Source of the DNA: Cryptomeria japonica
Taxonomy: Eukaryota; Streptophyta; Pinopsida; Cupressales; Cupressaceae
Length of the DNA stretch: 64,000 bases
Direction: 5' to 3'
Assembly (NCBI RefSeq): GCF_030272615.1
Contig: NC_081406.1
Span: forward strand, 481,711,900-481,775,899
In this document: piece by piece, positions 48,317 to 61,500 of the stretch
Layout: each line of letters begins with the position of its first letter
Position numbering within the stretch: the first letter of the stretch is position 1
Program-made: the position numbers and the translations under genes
The notes under the pieces: model-generated
What the model was told of the DNA's origin: nothing
The model's input: the letters and a program-made list of their open reading frames with translations, nothing else
Database searches by the model: none

Positions 48317-51300
48317 TCTCCCCTTCCACTTTTCCAGGTATCATGGGTGGTTGCAAGCTCCTGAATCATAGACTGACTCAGATTCTTCATGGCATTAATT
48401 TTCGCTTTTGCAGCTTTTCCCACCTGTGTTTTACCATTTTCTTGGCATGTTTAGGTAAGTGATAATTGCCAATGAATGTCATGGATTCAATTCGGTTAAT
48501 CTGTGTTATATCTTCAGAAGTAAAGTTTCCTTTGGCCATAACTTTTTCCATGTGCAATTTAAATGCCTTTACCGTGTCCTGTGTATTTAGCCCACAAACC
48601 CCTAGTTGCCAATCATAATATAGGTTAACCACTTTGTTATCATTGACCAAGCTATATTGAAGATCTCAGAGCTTGTAAACGGAGGATTTAACATTAGAGA
48701 TTACAACCTTGAATGTAATTACCTGCCACACTATGTTTTTCTTCAACACAAAGAGCTGGCACTCATCAGTTACCAATTTTATTGAGTTATCTGTTAAAAA
48801 CTCAGTCGCTCCATATTTTTCTATCTTGGTGAACATGGGTAATACATTTTCCCACTTATGCTCCTCCTTTTCCCATTGCACAACCTAATTTTGGATCTCC
48901 ATAATGAGGTTTTGAATTTCATCGCACAGGTTCCTGGAACCTGCAATATATTTTTTGCCATTCTTGATCACCCCTTCAATCCATTTTTCTATGGCCTCTG
49001 CAATGCTCTTGGCTCGTTGAACTTGATTCATTAGTTTCTTGTTCTCCAGTGAAGTGGGATCAAAATTTTCTGAAGCTTGCGATATAGGGAGTGCTCCAAA
49101 ACAACCTAGGCTATCAATGAATTGGGCTAAAACCTTGATGTGCCGTTTCAGTTCCTTTTTCTCTTGTCCGTCTTTCTCTGACCTGGTGAGCATTTTCTTA
49201 GCCGTCACATTGAAAAGGTGGTTATCAAAGTCCCTGCTCACATTTTCAAGATGTACTTTGGTAACCTCAAAATCTTCTGCATTTATTTCTTTACTTACAT
49301 CCTTGGGTTTATAGGAAGCAATTTCAGCATCCCATCTCCCGGTCTTCTCATCAACGTCCAACCTGGTGGTTGTTTTGAAATTTTTTTGTTTAGGACCTTT
49401 TTCCATGTATTTGACCACCATGTCTTGGATTGGGATAGACACTACGATCGAGCTCTATTTCTTACTTACTGAAGTAGTTAACCATTTGGGAGTTGTGTTT
49501 GAACTAGCTGTTCCTCCAGTTACCTTAGGTGGTGGTGTCATGGCTACAATGATTGCATGGGAATCCATGGTGTTGACATTATCAGTATCAAGGTCTTTGA
49601 CCTCAAAAATCTGAGGATCGAGGGCCTTGTCTTTCACCTCTGTGTCTTTGGCCAGGTCCATTTTCTTTTGTGCAACACTCTGTAACCTTGTGAATCGAGG
49701 AGCAGGACAATTCAAGGTAGGATTAGTCTTGTGCTTGGTGTGAGATGACTTCTTATTTTTACCTGCATGAATAGGCATAGAAGTGGGGTTAGAAAGGCTT
49801 TTTGGAGAATGTAGAGAAACTACATTATCTCTCGCAGGGCTGATCCTACCTGATTTCATTGCTCTTTTCTTATTAACCCAAACTACAATTCTCTCCAAGA
49901 CTCTTTTTGTTCTGAGCTGTATATCATCTTCTTCTTCCACATCCCAATTAACTGAGGATGTTTTAGGTTCAGTTTGATCTAGATACCCAGGTTCAAAAAG
50001 CTCTAGATTATCTTCTTTGATCCCACATATCAAATTTCAACTGCATTGAAACTATCTATCCCAGAACCATTCTCATATTGTCTCTCTTGAACACTTCAAG
50101 TCCATCACATCAATCTTCCCAAAAGTCTTCCAGGTGTGAGATAGGAAGATGCACCATCAAACCAAGGCCCCGTGAAAAACCTTTATTATCAAAACCATTC
50201 CTTCCTTGATACACTTTGAAATTGAAATTATTCAAGTCAGCCCCTATGCTCAATGCATCTGACATTGAACTACAAGATAAAGTGCCCAATTAAACAGGGA
50301 AATGATCTTCCCATTTATCTTTGGGTTGAGCTTTCTTAATTACAGCAGACAACTATCTACAAATCTCAGCAAGGACAAAGCAATCTGAACAAAAACAAGG
50401 AAGTCTGAAAGGTTCTTCTTCGAAACCACCTACCCTTATATAATAGAAATGAGGGAATTGAACAAAGAAGCTACCATATCTATTTACCAAGGCTTGGGCA
50501 TCTTCAAACATTATTTTTGATTTCATGTTCTTCAATTCATAGCACAGGTCCCCCAGGAAAGCATTATGCACTCTCCTAAAATCTTGCAATGCATTAGCGC
50601 TTTGCAGCATGGGGTAAAAGTCATATACAGAAACATCCCCTTCAGCAAGTTGTCTAGGAATTCACATTATTTATTTGACACATGCCAAACAATATATCAA
50701 ATAAGAAGACATGAAGAAATTTTGTCTGATCTTCTTTGCCATGCTCAACTATTCTCTCATAGAGTTAGCAATAAGCTCTGCCTAGTCAAGGAATTGCTTT
50801 CCCTCCAACACCAGTTGTACATAACAGTAAATCCAATCATCAAACCCGTAGGCTTCAACTCAACCTCTAACTCAGTGTAACAAAAACATAACATCATGAA
50901 TATGGGGAAGCATGTGATTTTTGTTGGGGTATTTAGGTAGCCTAGAGCCACCTCTTTGAGGAAGTATCAACCAATGTTTTGCTATATTATTTTGGTGTCC
51001 ACTCTTGTCTACATTGAACTCAGTGACTGATTGGGCAGGGGAAAAATTTGAGAACTTGTAATTTGGCAACTTGAAAATAGAAGAAATGACTTCCTTATTA
51101 ATCGTGAGGAGGGTTTCACCATTGTCCCTCTTGATAGTTTCAGAAATAGGGTCATAATGTGCAATGCACTCCCTAACTAATTTTGGGCAAGGAATAGCAG
51201 GTGGGAAAGCTGCTGCCTCTATCAGGCTACTTAGAATTTCTAGACCAAAAGAACCTTGAATACCTTTAAACATTCTTTCCTTCAAGGCTTCCAAATTCTC

Positions 51301-51384
51301 CCCTTTGAGGTCTATGAAACTGACAATGGGTTATGTGTAGGCAAGACTGAAAATATTTCCGAAAAGATGCAGAGTGGACTTCAT
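48295..51384 (-). pseudogene. Accessory ORF (PMD/plant-transposon-protein-like, coiled-coil C-terminus) upstream of the element D LTR
   Basis: From ATG 51384 a degenerate minus-strand frame of about 1,030 codons runs to a natural-looking end ..GDDTKNEA at 48295. The N-terminus has ECIAHYDPIS and LLTINKEVISSIFKLP (about residues 92-107), followed by HWLILPQRGG and LMIGFTVMYNW. The middle (about 50000-49460) is basic with P/S/T. The rest (49440-48330) is charged and helical, e.g. ELKRHIKVLAQFIDSLG and EAIEKWIEGVIKNGKKY. Stops and frameshifts are scattered through it. It ends at a PPT and LTR, so it seems to be the 3'-terminal extra ORF of an element sharing that LTR. Function unknown. Confidence 0.55.
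48317..48332 (-). other. Putative polypurine tract before the element D LTR
   Basis: AAAAGTGGAAGGGGAGA on the minus strand directly precedes TGACAC. It overlaps the 3' coding end of the accessory ORF. Confidence 0.45.
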
Positions 51385-52489
51385 AATTTATAACCAACAA
51401 CCCTTCTCTCTCCAAGCAATTTTATTATGAGAGGGAAAAACAACTAAAAATCACTGAAGAAGATAGGAATCAAAACTCACCTTCATAGCTGAAACCAATC
51501 AAATGACTACCAGCAGAAAAATCTTCAACCAGACACTCCTCAGCAATGAAGAACATGTTCAAAAAATAAATCACTTCATACCTTATAACAAATGAAGCGC
51601 CAAAGCTCATTTAGTGCATTAATTTTGGCTGTCAACTCAAATGTGCTGAGCATTGGGATTTGACATCACGCATGTGTATTGAATGCACGATGGCACTCTC
51701 GGCGTAACTGCCAATTCCCAAAAATGATTACTTGCCTTAAAAAATCGATAGGTTGACATCACCCGAGATATGGTCAGATCTTCATCACACTTAGCAATAA
51801 ATGCACCATCACGTCCTTTAGTCTATGGGACCCACTTGATTTGAACATTCGTGAACCATTTGAGCTTACTTCATGAGGGTTCAGGTAGTTCAAAGGATAC
51901 ACTGCACCAAGGAGATTTTCCTTTAGAAAAGATTAACTTTATTGATTGCCGCTAGTCCTTTGAACTTCATCGAACAGTATGAACATCACTGAAATATTTG
52001 AACTAGGTTCAAATGGTTCACAGTCTGGAGAAAGAGTATACAAAACATCATCCGTGACCATGAAATAGGGCTACTGCAAAACACTTAAGTGAACGTGAGC
52101 CTGAAATTGTCTTAGACACAACTTAGAACCTGCGGTACCTAAATGAACACTATGAACTCTTTTCAAGATGGTTCGAGGGGTTCATGAGGTTCAAACAGAC
52201 CATTGAAACGTAATGCCAAGGATTTAGAAATGATTTACAGGAGGATTAGGGATTGAACCAATGAATTTTTAACAAGACAAGGACTCAACTAAAAATTTTG
52301 CAAGGCGACTCACTCTTGTTATGAGGGATGAATGACAAGGTAACAAAGGTCGATGAGTTGCTTAGTTTCAGATTTGGCAAAGTTTTAGTTGAATATGTGG
52401 TTGCTGAACCATATGATGTATTTGCAGTTTGAGTAAAGGCAGATAGGAGCATGAAAAGGATCTGAACAAGCAAGTGTAGTGCTATTCAT
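51385..52489. other. Unclassified sequence upstream of the accessory ORF
   Basis: No domain. On the minus strand a GGTGAGTTTTG splice-donor-like site lies near 51480, and GTTCA/TTCAA-rich repeats occur at 51850-52220. It is possibly leader, intron or LTR material of the element carrying the accessory ORF. Confidence 0.3.
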
Positions 52490-53198
52490 ACATATCAACA
52501 AACTCCTGTTGTTTTCTAACAATTACAACAGATTGAAATCCCGTAATCAAGTAAGCTCTAACAAGCTTGGTGTTATTAAAATCCTCTAACCAGGTGATCC
52601 ATTAGTTTGGATTTCAAATCCTCTATCGAGGTTACTCCTTACAGGGTATTGCTTCTAACAAGGCATTACAATTAATCCCTTAACCGAGTGGTCCCTAATA
52701 GAATCTGTTCTTAACATAACATTTTTGAAAAGCTTTAACAGGCTAGGCTCCTAATAGGGCAAACTTCAGAAGAGTTCGGTTAGTTATCTTGTGAGTCTCA
52801 TCTCACCGTAGTTTTTCCCATTTGGGTTTCCACATCAAAAATATTATGTCAAGTGGTGAATGTTTTTATGGCTATGTTCTTATGGTTGATTTGCTTAACT
52901 ACTTAATCCACTTTGATAAATCATGATAAACGAAAGCATTGTGAAATGAAGTTTTACTTATGTCAGTAAAAGCATTTGGATGTTTATGAGTTTGAAGTTG
53001 TTTACTATTAGTTTTTTGTAATAATCTACTAATTTATCTTGAGGGTTTTTATCTTGACAGTGGTATTGCATTGATAGTTCTAAGTTTACTTTGAGAGATT
53101 GATTTTGAGATTGGTGAAGTTAGTATCAATTTTTCTATCCACTGATTCACCCCCCTCTTAGTAGTTGACCGAATTCTTATTCTTTCATCATACCATCA
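52490..53198 (+). repeat. 5'-truncated copia-type LTR
   Basis: It has the same order of landmarks as the second half of solo LTR 1: repeated CTAACAAGG / CCTTAACCGAG units, GTTTTTCCCATTTGGGTTTCC (52811) and CTGATTCACCCCCCTCTTAGT (53142-53162). It ends ..ACCATCA. The first half is missing. Confidence 0.65.
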
Positions 53199-55620
53199 GA
53201 CTATCGGTATAAGAGATGTATGTGCAACACTATCATGGATGAGTACAGGATGAGATATCTTTGATATCACTTTTTGTTGCAGAACACCGGTAAGGTAAGG
53301 GAGAGAATGTCATTCAGATGAATGACCACTGGAGTCACCAGTACACAAGTTAGTGTTTGACTTGTGTGGATGAAATGGACAAGTTATCGGTATAGTGTAT
53401 CACTGGTAATGAGAGGATTTCAATTGGTAAGAGTTGTGTTGATAGAACTGGTAAGCTTATGACCAATGTACAATCAGGATGAGAAAGGTGCTTGAGCCGT
53501 TGTTTGTGACGAAGAGGCAAAATTCTACCTAAATCACATCAACATAAGAGGAGAAGGATGTATAGGTCACCAGTATGCTGTGTGGATGTAGAATAGTAGG
53601 ACACCCACCAGATGAAGATGCAGTCACCATGTGAAGGGATGACTGACAATGAATGTGCCCACACACCAGATCACATGTGCCTATTTGAAGATATGCTGCA
53701 CAAATAGGAAATCCACATGAGTGCATTGCAGGATGCAGATGACAAGGATCTGCTACCACCGATAATTAGAGTTTATCTCCTATTATGCATAGTGTAGCAT
53801 CATAGTTCTGTGAGATAAGGAAGAAGAGGTAAAGGCAGATGTTTGAAGGATGACACTGGATCTACTGGTGACTCAAAGGAATGCCTCAAGTGCATGACAT
53901 AAGGGATATGCACTAGACCAATAGAGAAGGCATGTTAAGTTGCTAGTATAGATGAAGAGTGATAGGTTTGTCACTTTGACAAACTGGTTGAGACATGGTC
54001 CGAGATGATCAGGAAGAAGGCAAGGCTAAGAAGATGCAAATAGAGGAAAATGCCCGGATTGAAGATGGAGTCTAATAAAGGTTGATGACATGGTGTCATC
54101 AAGAGTGTTTACTAGTATGTAAGTCCACCTTTAATATTGACAAGGTGCAGATGCAGAAGACTTCCCATCTGATGAAGATGTGCATAAGGTAGGTTAGCAA
54201 GAGTGCTGACCGGTTGAGTATTCCATTGGAAGAGAAGCACAGTGCAAGGTTGATGACATACCGGTTTGAGGGTTTAACCGATAGGGTTAGTAAGCTGGTA
54301 GATGAAACCAATAATGGATTTGGTCAGTGATCCCATTCATATTGACATAGATGACCTAAAAGAGGTGGATGCTGAGACAATTTCCATGTGGAGGTGAAGT
54401 GGCATGCATGCACAGGTTAGTGTGTTGAGTCGGTGAAGTGTTAGGTGGCGAGGTAGATGGTGATAGGTCAATATTTATGTTGACTGCAACATTCACATGA
54501 TGAAAGCCTAGGTTTTTTGATCTAGGTCTGGAAAACAACACAGAGCCAACATAGACTATTTGATCAAATTGAGGAAGGTGAAGGAAACCACAAAACCAAT
54601 CTTGGTGATCGACCAAGAAATCCTTCAACGGGTCAAAAGAAGGTTGCCAAAGGTAGAAGACATGATCAAGAAGGCACAACAATGGCAGGATTAATTGATG
54701 AGTTATAGTTCATCACTCCATGCAATTAGATCAGATGAGATCTGATTGGATTTGGTTTGTCTCAAGGTTTATGAGAAAACCCTAACCGTCTGAATTTGAA
54801 TTAGCTTTTGGCGGGAAAACTAGGTTATAAATATGCAAGCCAAAATCATTGAAGGAAGCTGCTGAAGGAGAGAGTATTACCGCTGGATGAGGGTTTATTG
54901 CTGTATGTAAGGAGAAATTAGTCAAGTGCTCTTCAAGAAGAAGAAGAAGAGACAAAGTGTGAGGATGAAAATGGTTGAGGTGTTCAACCGCCAATAGAGG
55001 TGCAGAACCGGTAGTGCCCATACTGATAGAGAAAAAGTGAAGGAAACTACAGAGAAGCCAGGAATAGAATCGATAGTGTAGTACCAGTGGAGAGCAGTAG
55101 AGAAGTAAAGAGAAGAGGAAACTAGAAGAGAGAACTGATAGAGAGAGAACCGGCAGTGAACTGGACATAAGATCTACGAGAGAGATTTGAAGAAGAGTTA
55201 CAAAATCCATTTGTAACAAGAAGGTAACTTTGATATGCAAATATTTTTTTGTATTCACTAAGTTGGAGCTCGGTGTAGGGGTTGTAGCTCCTTGGGTTGG
55301 TACCCTAAATTAGGGGTTGGTTCTCCTTGGGTTGGTGCCTTAAATATTGTAATTAGAGATTGATTGTGAGGCAGGATTGGAGCAGTAGTCTCTAACAACA
55401 TTTCTCACCCAAGTTTTTCCCATCTTGGGTTTTTCTCGTATATGTTGGTGTTATGAGATGTCCCTTTGTGTGTGATTGCATTTGTGTTGGTCTCCCCACT
55501 AACCGGTAAGTCTGCATTGAGTTAGATATGAGAGCCGGTATACTCACATAGGATAGTTAAAGGGAAACATTTGAGAATCACTGATTCACCCTCCCTCTTA
55601 GTGGTGCATTGTGTCTAACA
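53199..55620 (+). repeat. 5' LTR of element F, start truncated
   Basis: It aligns with 56150-58545 throughout (for example AAGAGATGTATGTGCAACAC). It ends GTGTCTAACA after the CTGATTCACC-type block at 55581-55602. Confidence 0.88.
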
Positions 55621-55622
55621 AT

Positions 55623-55634
55623 TGGTATTAGAGC
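55623..55634 (+). other. Primer binding site of element F
   Basis: TGGTATTAGAGC differs by one C-to-T change from the initiator-methionine-type copia site. Confidence 0.85.
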
Positions 55635-55693
55635 CTAGGTTCCCAGTTAGATGAGCTTTCTCTAGCTTGGGTAGATTCTGGCTTAAGGACACA

Positions 55694-56100
55694 ATGGTTT
55701 GTTTAGTGTCAATCCTTGCTCCAGTTTTTGATGGTTCAAACTATTCTATTTAGAGTTGTAGAATGGAAGTCTACCTATCCTCTCTAGGGTTTGATGTGTG
55801 GATGTCTGTTGTAAATGGCTGCCCTAGTAAAGTCAGTCCTCCCACCAATTGAGATGTAGAAAGAAGAAACCAGTGCAATGAAGCAACAATGAAGGCTATA
55901 CTCTATGGGTTAACAGCCGATGTCTCCTCATAGGTGGACAAATGCAGATCGACAAAAATCTTATGAGATAGATTGAAGAATCTCTATGGAAATGAGCCTA
56001 CTATTGTAGAACCGACTTGTGAAGATAGAATGAGAAATGCATCTCATGTATCTACAGATGATGAAGGCAGATCTGCTAGAATCTGTAACAATGATGATGA
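55694..56100 (+). pseudogene. gag: Partial copia gag in element F
   Basis: ATG 55694 encodes ILAPVFDGSNYSI, RMEVYLSSLGFDVW and ATMKAILYGLTADV, then LKNLYGNEPTIVE. These match the first 110 or so residues of copia gag (DUF4219/UBN2 region). Three or more stops break it and no zinc knuckle follows. The frame runs straight into the PPT, so the core of this element is a gag stub only. Confidence 0.75.
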
Positions 56101-56107
56101 AGGAACC

Positions 56108-56120
56108 CAAAGGGGGAGAT
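56108..56120 (+). other. Polypurine tract of element F
   Basis: CAAAGGGGGAGAT directly before TGTTGG at 56121. Confidence 0.85.
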
Positions 56121-58545
56121 TGTTGGTATTGTGTTGTCATTGATGTCAACCAATATAAGAGATGTATGTGCAACACTGTCATGGATGAGTATAGGATGAG
56201 ATATCTTTGATATCACCTTGTATTATAGAACACTGATAAGGTAAGTGAGAGAATGTCATTCAGATGAATGACCACTAGAGTCACCAGTACACAAGTTAGT
56301 GTTTGACTTGTGTGGATGAAATGGACAAGTTGTCGGTACAGTGTATCACTGGCAAGGAGAGGATGTCAACTGGTAAGAGTTGTGTTGATAGAATTGGTAA
56401 GCTTATGACCAGTGTACAAGCAGGATGCACAAGGTGCTTGAGATGTTGTTTGTGATGAAGAGGTAGAATGCTACCTAAATCACATCAACATAGGAGGAGA
56501 ATGATGTATAGGTCATCGGTATGCTATGTGGATGTAGAACAACAGGGCTCCCACCAAATGAAGATGCAATCACCATGTGAAGGGATGACTGATAGTGAAT
56601 GTGCCCACACCTGATCACATGTGCCTATTTGAAGATATGTTGCACAAACAAGAAATCCACATGAGTGCATTATAGGATGCAAATGACAAGGATCCACTAC
56701 CACCAATAAGTGGAGCTTATCTCCTATTATGCATAGTGTGCATCATAGTTCTGTGAGATAAGGAAGAAGAGTTAAAGGCAAATGTTTGAAGGCTGACACC
56801 GGATCTATTCGTGAATCAAAGGAACACCTCAAGTGCATGAGATCAAGGATATGCATTGGACCAATATAGAAGGCATGTTGAGTTGCCGGTATAGATGAAG
56901 AGTGATAGGTTTGTCACTTTAACAAACCGGCTGAGACATGGTTCAAGCTGATCAGGAATAAGGCAAGGTTGAGTAGATGCAAATAGAGAAAAATGGTCAG
57001 ATTGAAGATGGAGTCCGATAAAGGTTGATGACATGGTGTCATCAAGAGTGTTTATCGATATGTAAGTCCACCGGTAATATGGACAAGGTGTAGATACATA
57101 AGACTTCTCATCTGATGAAGATGTGCATAAGGTTGGTTAACAAGAGTGCTAACCAGTTGAGTATTCCATCAGAAGAGAAACAGAGTGCAAGGTTGATGAC
57201 AAACCAATTTGAGGGTTTAACTGATAGGGTTAGTAATCTGGTAGATGAACCCAGTAATGGAGTTGGTCGGTGATCCCATTCATACCAACAAAGATGACCT
57301 AGCAGAGGTGGATGCCAACACAGTTGCCATGTGGAGGTGAAGTGGCATGCATGCACATGTTGGTGTGTTGAGTCGGTGAAGTGTTAGGCAGTGAGGTAGA
57401 TGGTGACAGGTCGACATTTATGTTGATTGCAAGATTAATGGGATGAAAGAAGAGGTTTGTGAATCAAGGTCTAGAGGACAACAAAGAGCCAACACAAACT
57501 ATTTGAGCAGATTGAGGAAGGTGAAGGAAACCGCAAAACCAATCTTGGTGATTGACCAAGAAATCCTTCGATAGGTCAAAAGAAGGTTGCCAAAGGTAGA
57601 AGGCGTGATCAAGAAGGCACGATAATGGCGGGATTGATTGATGAGTTATAGTTTATCAATCTAGGCAATCAGATCATATGAGATCTGATTGGATTTGGTT
57701 TGTCTCGAGGTTGATGAGAAAACCCTAATCGCCTTAATTTAAATTGGCTTTTGGTGGGAAAACCAGGTTATAAATATGCAATCCAAAATCATTGAAGGTT
57801 GTTGCTGAAGGAGAGAGTATTGCTGCTAGATGAGGGAGTATTTCTGCATGTAAGGAGAAATCAGTCAAGTGCTCTTCAAGAAGAAGAAGAAGAGACTGAG
57901 TGTGAGGAAGAACAAGGTTGAAGTGTTCAACTGACAACAAAGGTGCAAAACCGGTAGTGCCCATATTGGCAGAGAAGAAGTGAAGGAAACTATAGAAAAG
58001 GTAGGCATAGAACCAACAAAGTGTAGTACCGGTGGAGAGCAATGGAGAGAAGAGGCAGCCAAAAGAGAGACCTGACAGTGAACTGGATTGAAGATTCAGT
58101 AGAGAGATTTGAAGAAGAGTTAAAAAATCCATTTGTAACAAGAAGATAACTTTGATATCACAATATGTTTTTGTATTCATTAAGTTGGAGCTCGGTGTAG
58201 GGGTTGTAGCTCCTTGGGTTGGTGTCGTAAATTAGGGGTTGATGCCATAAAATCAGGGGTTGGTGCCCTAAACATTATAATCAGAGATTTATTGTGAGGC
58301 TGGATTGGAGCAGTAGTCTCCACCAACATTTCTCACCGAGGTTTTTCCCATCTTGGGTTTTCCTCGTATATGCTAGTGTTATGAGATTTCCCTTTGTGTG
58401 ATTGTATTTGTGTTGGTCTCCCCACTAACTGGTAAGTTTGCATTGAGTTATATCTGAGAACCAGTATACTCACATAGGGTATTTAAAGGGAAAAGTTTGA
58501 TAACCACTGATTCACCCCCCTCTCAGTGGTGCATTGCATCTAACA
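56121..58545 (+). repeat. 3' LTR of element F (2,425 bp)
   Basis: It starts TGTTGGTATTGTG and ends GCATCTAACA. It contains TTTTTCCCATCTTGGG (58339) and CTGATTCACCCCCCTCTCAGT (58507-58527). Confidence 0.9.
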
Positions 58546-61500
58546 AAGAGACATTCATTTCTTTCTTTGCATTGCATTCCTAATAAAGACATTGGCCATC
58601 TTGCACTATGGTTTGCAGAACGTCTCTCTCTCTTTACAACATCTTGTACCATCGATGTCCTCCACAATACCCTGATGAGACTATTGCACCCACACCTTCT
58701 TAGTCGAGTCGATTCATAATGGATATGCATCCAGTGGATGCATCGATGCAAAAGAAAAGTGCCCACACAACCATGAACCAACACAACACACTCATGAGAA
58801 ATGCACGATATACCAAGATTTTTACACATCTGCATGCCTTAAATGTTACTCCCTCTCTGAGGTTGATGCAATGACCATCCTCTTAGTGATGCATCGAACA
58901 TGCTGCACCCTTCAATGTCTTTGACTGATCAAGTCCCCATTTTCTGTTGATGTGATTCATTTTTCACTTATAGGCAAGTTAGGGTTTACACCCTGTACAA
59001 CTTCTTTGTGCCCTATTTCTATTTCTCCATTGATTACATTTCATCTTTTCCGTAATGCTTGTTATCCTGTGGGTGTTTTGAGGCCTTCTTGAACCTACGT
59101 GAGACAAAACTTGCTTTTACTGCATTCTATCTTTTTTCCTTTGTGTTCGCTTGGGATTCTTATCTTGTGAACTTTCTTTGTCCCTCACTGGAACCTGTGG
59201 GATAAGATTTATTTTCTTCCCCCTTTGTTCTCTCTTAGCCCACGGGTCTTGGGGAAGCACACATTTGCTCATGGGATAAGCTGCATTGCTTCTTTATCTC
59301 CCCACTCAAATTCCATAGAGACTAAATAAATTATTTTTCTTCTTCATTAAATCATAATGCCTTTGCGTTCCTGGGTATCTTGCCTACTTCAAAGCATAAG
59401 GATATTTTTTTATTTCCCTCTCCTTTCATATTCATAGGCCCACCATTTTTTAAATCACTTGTATAAATGATTTTAAAATCAACTTTACTCTACTCAATGA
59501 AGACATCAGAAAGAAATAAGATAATCCTCATGACACTTCATCATTAATAAATTTTAATTTTTCTCTTCAATGAATAAAATGAATGTTTTTAAATACTCCC
59601 CCTTATTTAATTTAAAATATAATATTATTTTAATCAAAATGATTAAAAAATAATATTTATTTAACCATTATGAGCTTTAACGGTCATACTAGGCACAACT
59701 ATAGTCGGGCCGCAAAGTGGGCCCGACTAATTTTTTTTTCGTTTCAGTGCAACTAATCTGACCAAAATGCTTTGATATGCTGATTGAATGTGCCCAGGGA
59801 GAAGGAAATTGAAATCGAGATCACCAAATTTGACATTTTTGCAACTTTGATTTTTGCTCAAAACATCTGAGTAGCTCCTGAAATGAGCTTTAAAAATTGA
59901 GCAAAATGTCTGATCAGACCTTGGGAGTTGGCACATTGATAGAATGTAATACATAGAATATAGGGCATCTGATGGATTATCATTATGACATCCGAGGAAA
60001 AATATATTAACCTACAAATATGCCTACTCAGGCTTTTCTGAATCTGAATCTGCTAAAGCAACTCGAGTAGCACTTAAAAACCGATTTGAAAAAATATCAA
60101 ATCACCACTTCAGGAGCGTCCACTTGGCACACTGGTAGATAAACATACCCTGAATGAGCATGCAAGAGGGTTTGGCCTGATTAGGTCACATGTGGAAATT
60201 ATTAGCCCTCAAAGTTAGCTTCTCTGAAAATCTGGACATTGCTGATGCTGAAACCCTAAAAATGTTCTTTTGGAATGGGCTTCAAAAGTGATCATATAAT
60301 AAGATGGGGGGATAAAAATTTGGGATATGGTAGTCAATTTTATAGGGAATAACTGGGTATAATTTATTTGAATTGCGGGTCAACTGGGAACAAAATATAA
60401 ATTTTCAAAGTGGCTCTCAAACTACTATTTGACAATGTTCAGTTGCAGAACTGAACTTTTTGCAAATGGATTTAGCTTTGAAAACTTGTCAAATATATTG
60501 ATGGGACTTATCCAACATGCAGGGGGATTAAAAAAATATCAGAGAAACATGGGAAACTCTCCGTTTGGCTTGAAAATCAACTGGCACAAAGATATAATGC
60601 CTCATATAGGGCTACTAAAAACAATGCCAAAGGTGCATGTCAGGAATCCTAACCTCAGGTTCTCCAAAGGAGACTACACAAACCTATCATAACTGACCTG
60701 AGGAATCAAACATGTACATGAAATCTCTATAAGGTGTATGACCATCCCCCAAAGGGATTTCTCTTGATAATCTTCTGGTGCAAAGATATGAGCTCACAAA
60801 ATGAGCTACTCAAGCTTGCTCTAAAAGGCTATTCTGAATGCAATCTACAAAATTTCAATCCCGGGTCTTCAAAATTAGACAAATTTTTTGAAGTCCCAAC
60901 ATCCACTTTAGGGGGAGTATAAGCTTACACAAATACTAGTGGTAAGGTGCAAGGAATTCAGATTGAAAGACTTTCACCACATCAAGGAGGCAAGATTCAC
61001 CAAGCCCCCAGTGGACTTTTGGATCTTACGACTTCAATGTAAGGTAAAAGGGAAGATCATGAGAGAAAGAGAACCATGACTACAACTAGTAAGCTTCTCT
61101 TAATATGAGTCATGAAAAGAATACCAAAAATCACAAAGCAAAGACAAAGCTCACTAAGTAACTTTAAGTATTCAAAAGAGAGAATTATGAGCAAAGTGTA
61201 TGCCCCCACGTTGAAGCAATTGCGTATGCCTCACTGGGAGAAATTAATTTAAGGTAGGATACACCCAAAGAAGACAAGCACATTATCACAATAATTTAGC
61301 CCCCAAGAAAGGATAAATCAAAGGATAATGAACACAAAACACAAAGCACGAGGTGGTTTCACCTAACTTTGGAGTCAGTATGCTTTTTATGATAACTCAT
61401 GTATACCATGTGTATATATATGCATAGAATCATCCTCATCTCCCAAAGAGAGGAAACCACCATGGAAGAAGGGAACACATGTGTCTTTTGAGTCAACATG

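Larger units (their letters stand above)
53199..58545 (+). mobile_element. Element F: non-autonomous copia-type element with 2.4-kb LTRs and a 500-bp core
   Basis: Two direct repeats (53199-55620 and 56121-58545) flank only 500 bp, which holds a copia primer site, a gag fragment and a PPT. There is no protease, integrase, RT or RNase H. The left LTR lacks about its first 30 bp. The right LTR ends CTAACA at 58545, followed by AAGAG. Confidence 0.88.

Noticed and set aside
54782-58180. Minus-strand open frames of 158 and 148 codons at matching positions in both LTRs of element F (54782-55258, 57734-58180)
   Set aside because: They are alike because the LTRs are copies. The products are low-complexity leucine/serine/proline sequences antisense to the LTR, with no domain.
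60429-60922. Open frames of 87 and 62 codons on the plus strand
   Set aside because: No domain, no convincing start context and no continuation in neighbouring frames.
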